This document shows, piece after piece, positions 62,612-64,000 of a stretch of 64,000 nt of DNA (positions are counted from its first letter, which is position 1; each line of letters begins with the position of its first letter). This DNA is from Cacajao melanocephalus. Lineage: Eukaryota; Chordata; Mammalia; Primates; Pitheciidae. Both the position numbers and the translations under genes were made by a program. Where the stretch lies: the NCBI GenBank assembly GCA_963573385.1, contig CAUYLG010071372.1, positions 46,566-110,565 on the forward strand, read 5' to 3'. Below the pieces are notes generated by a model. That model had not been told where the DNA came from. It made no database searches and saw nothing but the letters and a program-made list of their open reading frames with translations.

Positions 62612-64000
62612 TCATCTGGGTTGTCGAATTGTGGCCTGGGCTCTCTCTTCTACATGTTTCAAAGCATCCTTGTATGAGGATGAAAAGGAACTAGGGACGG
62701 TATTGTTTAGCATGGCCAAAAACTCTACTACTTTCCTCTTGCTGATTTCTGAATGGGCTCTTGGACCCCAAAGAAATTCGTAACGTGGAGGGGAAGTGTT
62801 GGGCAACTCCCGGTACTCCAGGTAATGTTCCTGCACCCAAACTTTAGTGAGGAGCTCCCTGGGCTCCCCAAAGATGAAGTGCTCCCTCTCCGCATGTACC
62901 CCTATTCCACTCAGCACATCCCAGATGACCTCCTCAGAGGCAGAGGAGCCCTTTATGAAGATTATACTTAGAATAAGTGTCAGGAGGCGGTTCTGGGGAA
63001 TGCCCTGCTCATCACTCAGGCTCCCTTCACAGGTGAGGTCTAATGTGTTTACAAAGACATAGGAGTGGTCGGGGCCCACTTCTGTCAGGGCAATGCCAAA
63101 AAGAATCTCTATGAACTCACGGGCCTTCCTGAAGATCATAGGAAAGTAGCCCGTGTACCTGTTGACGAAAATCGTCAGCATCTCTGCCTTTGTGACAGGC
63201 TCCTTTGCTTGATATTTGAGAAGAAGAAACCGCACCAACTCATCCATTTTTTCATCCAGTGTATGAGTAAACAAGGGCTCAGTGACTGTCAAGGACTCAC
63301 TATCTGTCAAAGGCCCGCTGTCTAGTAAGATGTCTGAGATACTTGTATCTTCATCGACTAGGCTGATGGACTCTTCACTGGATGGGTTCAATAAAGTGGA
63401 GGAGAAGAAAGAGCTCACAGGACCCTGGAGAGCAGACTGGGCAGGCCCCTCAGGAGGACTCTGGGGACACTCAGGGGAACTCTGGAGAAGACTCAATGAA
63501 CTGGAGGAGCGGGAGAAGGAGCTCACCGGACTCTGGGGAGGAGACTGGGCAGGCCCCTCGGAAGGACTCCAAGGACTCTCAGGGAAACTCTGAAGACGAC
63601 TCACTGAAGTGGAGGAAAAGAAGGAGCACACAAAACTCTGGAGAGCAAACTCAGCAGGCCCCTCAAGAGGACTCTGGGGATACTCAGGGGACCTCGGGGG
63701 AAGACTCAATGGACTGGAGGAGAAGGAGCTCACAGGACCCTGGAGAGCAGACTGGGCAGGCCCCTCAGGAGGACTCTGGGAACACTCAGGGGAACTCTCG
63801 AGAAGACTCAAACAGTCAGAGAAGAAGGAGCACACAAAACTCTGGAGAGCAGACTGGGCAGGACCCTCAGGAGGGCTCTGGGGGTACTGAGGGGAACTCT
63901 CGAGAAGACTCAATGAACTGGAGGAGCGGGAGGAGAAGGAGCTCAGCGGACTCTGGGGAGGAGACTGGGCAGGCCCCTCGGAAGGACTCCAAGGACTCTC
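62612..64000 (-). CDS. MAGEC1: MAGE-C family protein, MAGEC1-like, 5' partial, C-terminus frameshifted
   Basis: This is the C-terminal 462 codons of a MAGE-C family cancer/testis antigen; the frame stays open to the window edge, so the start lies outside. Numbering codons from 63913, the N-terminal part (to about residue 172) is a Ser/Pro/Gln-rich array of 34-37-residue units built on PPEGPAQS. An acidic Ser-rich linker (about 173-212) follows, then the MAGE homology domain (about 213-425) with DELVRFLLLKYQ, YFPMIFRKAREFIEILFG, FVNTLDLT, ASEEVIWDVL and RYEFLWGPRAHSE. MAGE domains bind RING E3 ubiquitin ligases; a role with TRIM-type or NSE1-type ligases is inferred from family. The repeat array is the hallmark of MAGEC1 rather than MAGEC2 or MAGEC3. 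The tail is abnormal: after ...ERAQATI the frame shifts by an extra C near 62626 and ends at RQPR-stop (62612-62614) instead of the family's ~26 further residues, which remain in another frame to a TGA at 62548-62550. The TTG at 63913 is an internal codon, not a start. Orthologue or paralogue status is open. Confidence 0.85.
   Translation of the reverse strand, partial: ESPWSPSEGPAQSPPQSPLSSFSSRSSSSLSLLESSPQYPQSPPEGPAQSALQSFVCSFFSDCLSLLESSPECSQSPPEGPAQSALQGPVSSFSSSPLSLPPRSPEYPQSPLEGPAEFALQSFVCSFFSSTSVSRLQSFPESPWSPSEGPAQSPPQSPVSSFSRSSSSLSLLQSSPECPQSPPEGPAQSALQGPVSSFFSSTLLNPSSEESISLVDEDTSISDILLDSGPLTDSESLTVTEPLFTHTLDEKMDELVRFLLLKYQAKEPVTKAEMLTIFVNRYTGYFPMIFRKAREFIEILFGIALTEVGPDHSYVFVNTLDLTCEGSLSDEQGIPQNRLLTLILSIIFIKGSSASEEVIWDVLSGIGVHAEREHFIFGEPRELLTKVWVQEHYLEYRELPNTSPPRYEFLWGPRAHSEISKRKVVEFLAMLNNTVPSSFSSSYKDALKHVEERAQATIRQPR
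63398..64000 (-). repeat. Coding tandem repeat array of the MAGE-C protein
   Basis: Five complete or near-complete units plus one cut by the window edge, each 102-111 bp: 63893-64000 (partial), 63791-63892, 63689-63790, 63584-63688, 63476-63583 and 63398-63475 (degenerate last unit). All keep the frame. Three unit types are visible by their first residues (ESPWSPSEG, YPQSP, CxQSP), in the order W, Y, C, Y, W, C from the protein N-terminal side. The two W-type units match exactly over 40 bases at 63541-63580 and 63961-64000, a spacing of 420 bp. Confidence 0.9.

Noticed and set aside
63282..63890. Plus-strand frames rich in Trp, Gly and Glu opposite the MAGE-C array
   Set aside because: They are antisense shadows of the coding repeat; their 'GLWGYSGDL'-like periodicity is the reverse complement of the PPEGPAQS units.
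63911..63913. Apparent start of the MAGE-C reading frame
   Set aside because: The codon is TTG (leucine) and the frame stays open upstream to 64000 through another repeat unit, so the true start is outside the window.

Overview
The window is primate X-chromosome DNA. It carries several Alu elements, primate-type LINE-1 families and THE1/MaLR LTRs, plus one end of a MAGE-C family gene. The gene is closest to MAGEC1, which in human lies in the Xq27 cancer/testis-antigen cluster. The reading frame differs at a number of positions from human MAGEC1 as I remember it. The source could therefore be a non-human ape or Old World monkey orthologue, or a diverged paralogue; I cannot settle which from sequence alone.

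Only one convincing protein-coding gene is present. It lies on the minus strand at the right edge (62612-64000) and is cut by the window end. Its visible part has a serine/proline/glutamine-rich array of 34-37-residue repeats, an intact MAGE homology domain, and a C-terminal tail shortened by a one-base insertion. Its 3' UTR and tandem poly(A) signal follow at about 62.0-62.6 kb.

Everything to the left is A/T-rich intergenic sequence built from nested mobile elements. By region: 0-2.3 kb, an L1PB-type LINE-1 lacking most of ORF2; 2.7-10.3 kb, old CR1/L2/MIR/MLT1 remnants, L1 3' ends and Alus; 11.1-13.4 kb, a two-LTR THE1-type MaLR provirus; 13.4-22 kb, mostly unique DNA with old L1, MIR, L2 and hAT remnants; 22.2-26.1 kb, an L1 with a minisatellite-like 5' UTR and a large deletion bridged by a truncated Alu; 26-32.9 kb, Tigger, hAT and MIR remnants; 33.0-37.6 kb, a degenerate endogenous retrovirus with two LTRs, a tRNA primer-site candidate and a polypurine tract; 39.3-44.7 kb, a long but broken L1; 45-60 kb, a further mosaic of LTR, L1, Alu and MIR fragments, including a solo LTR with a perfect 5-bp target duplication; 60.2-62.0 kb, unique DNA next to the MAGE-C gene.

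The least expected object is a fragment of about 92 bp inside the 39.3-44.7 kb L1 (43198-43289). It is not L1. Read on the minus strand with the vertebrate mitochondrial code it gives an uninterrupted stretch of NADH dehydrogenase subunit 4, so it is a very short nuclear mitochondrial insertion (NUMT) nested in a retrotransposon. I found no sign of a new multi-gene system, CRISPR array, tRNA or rRNA gene. Repeat family names and edges come from remembered consensus patterns and are approximate.
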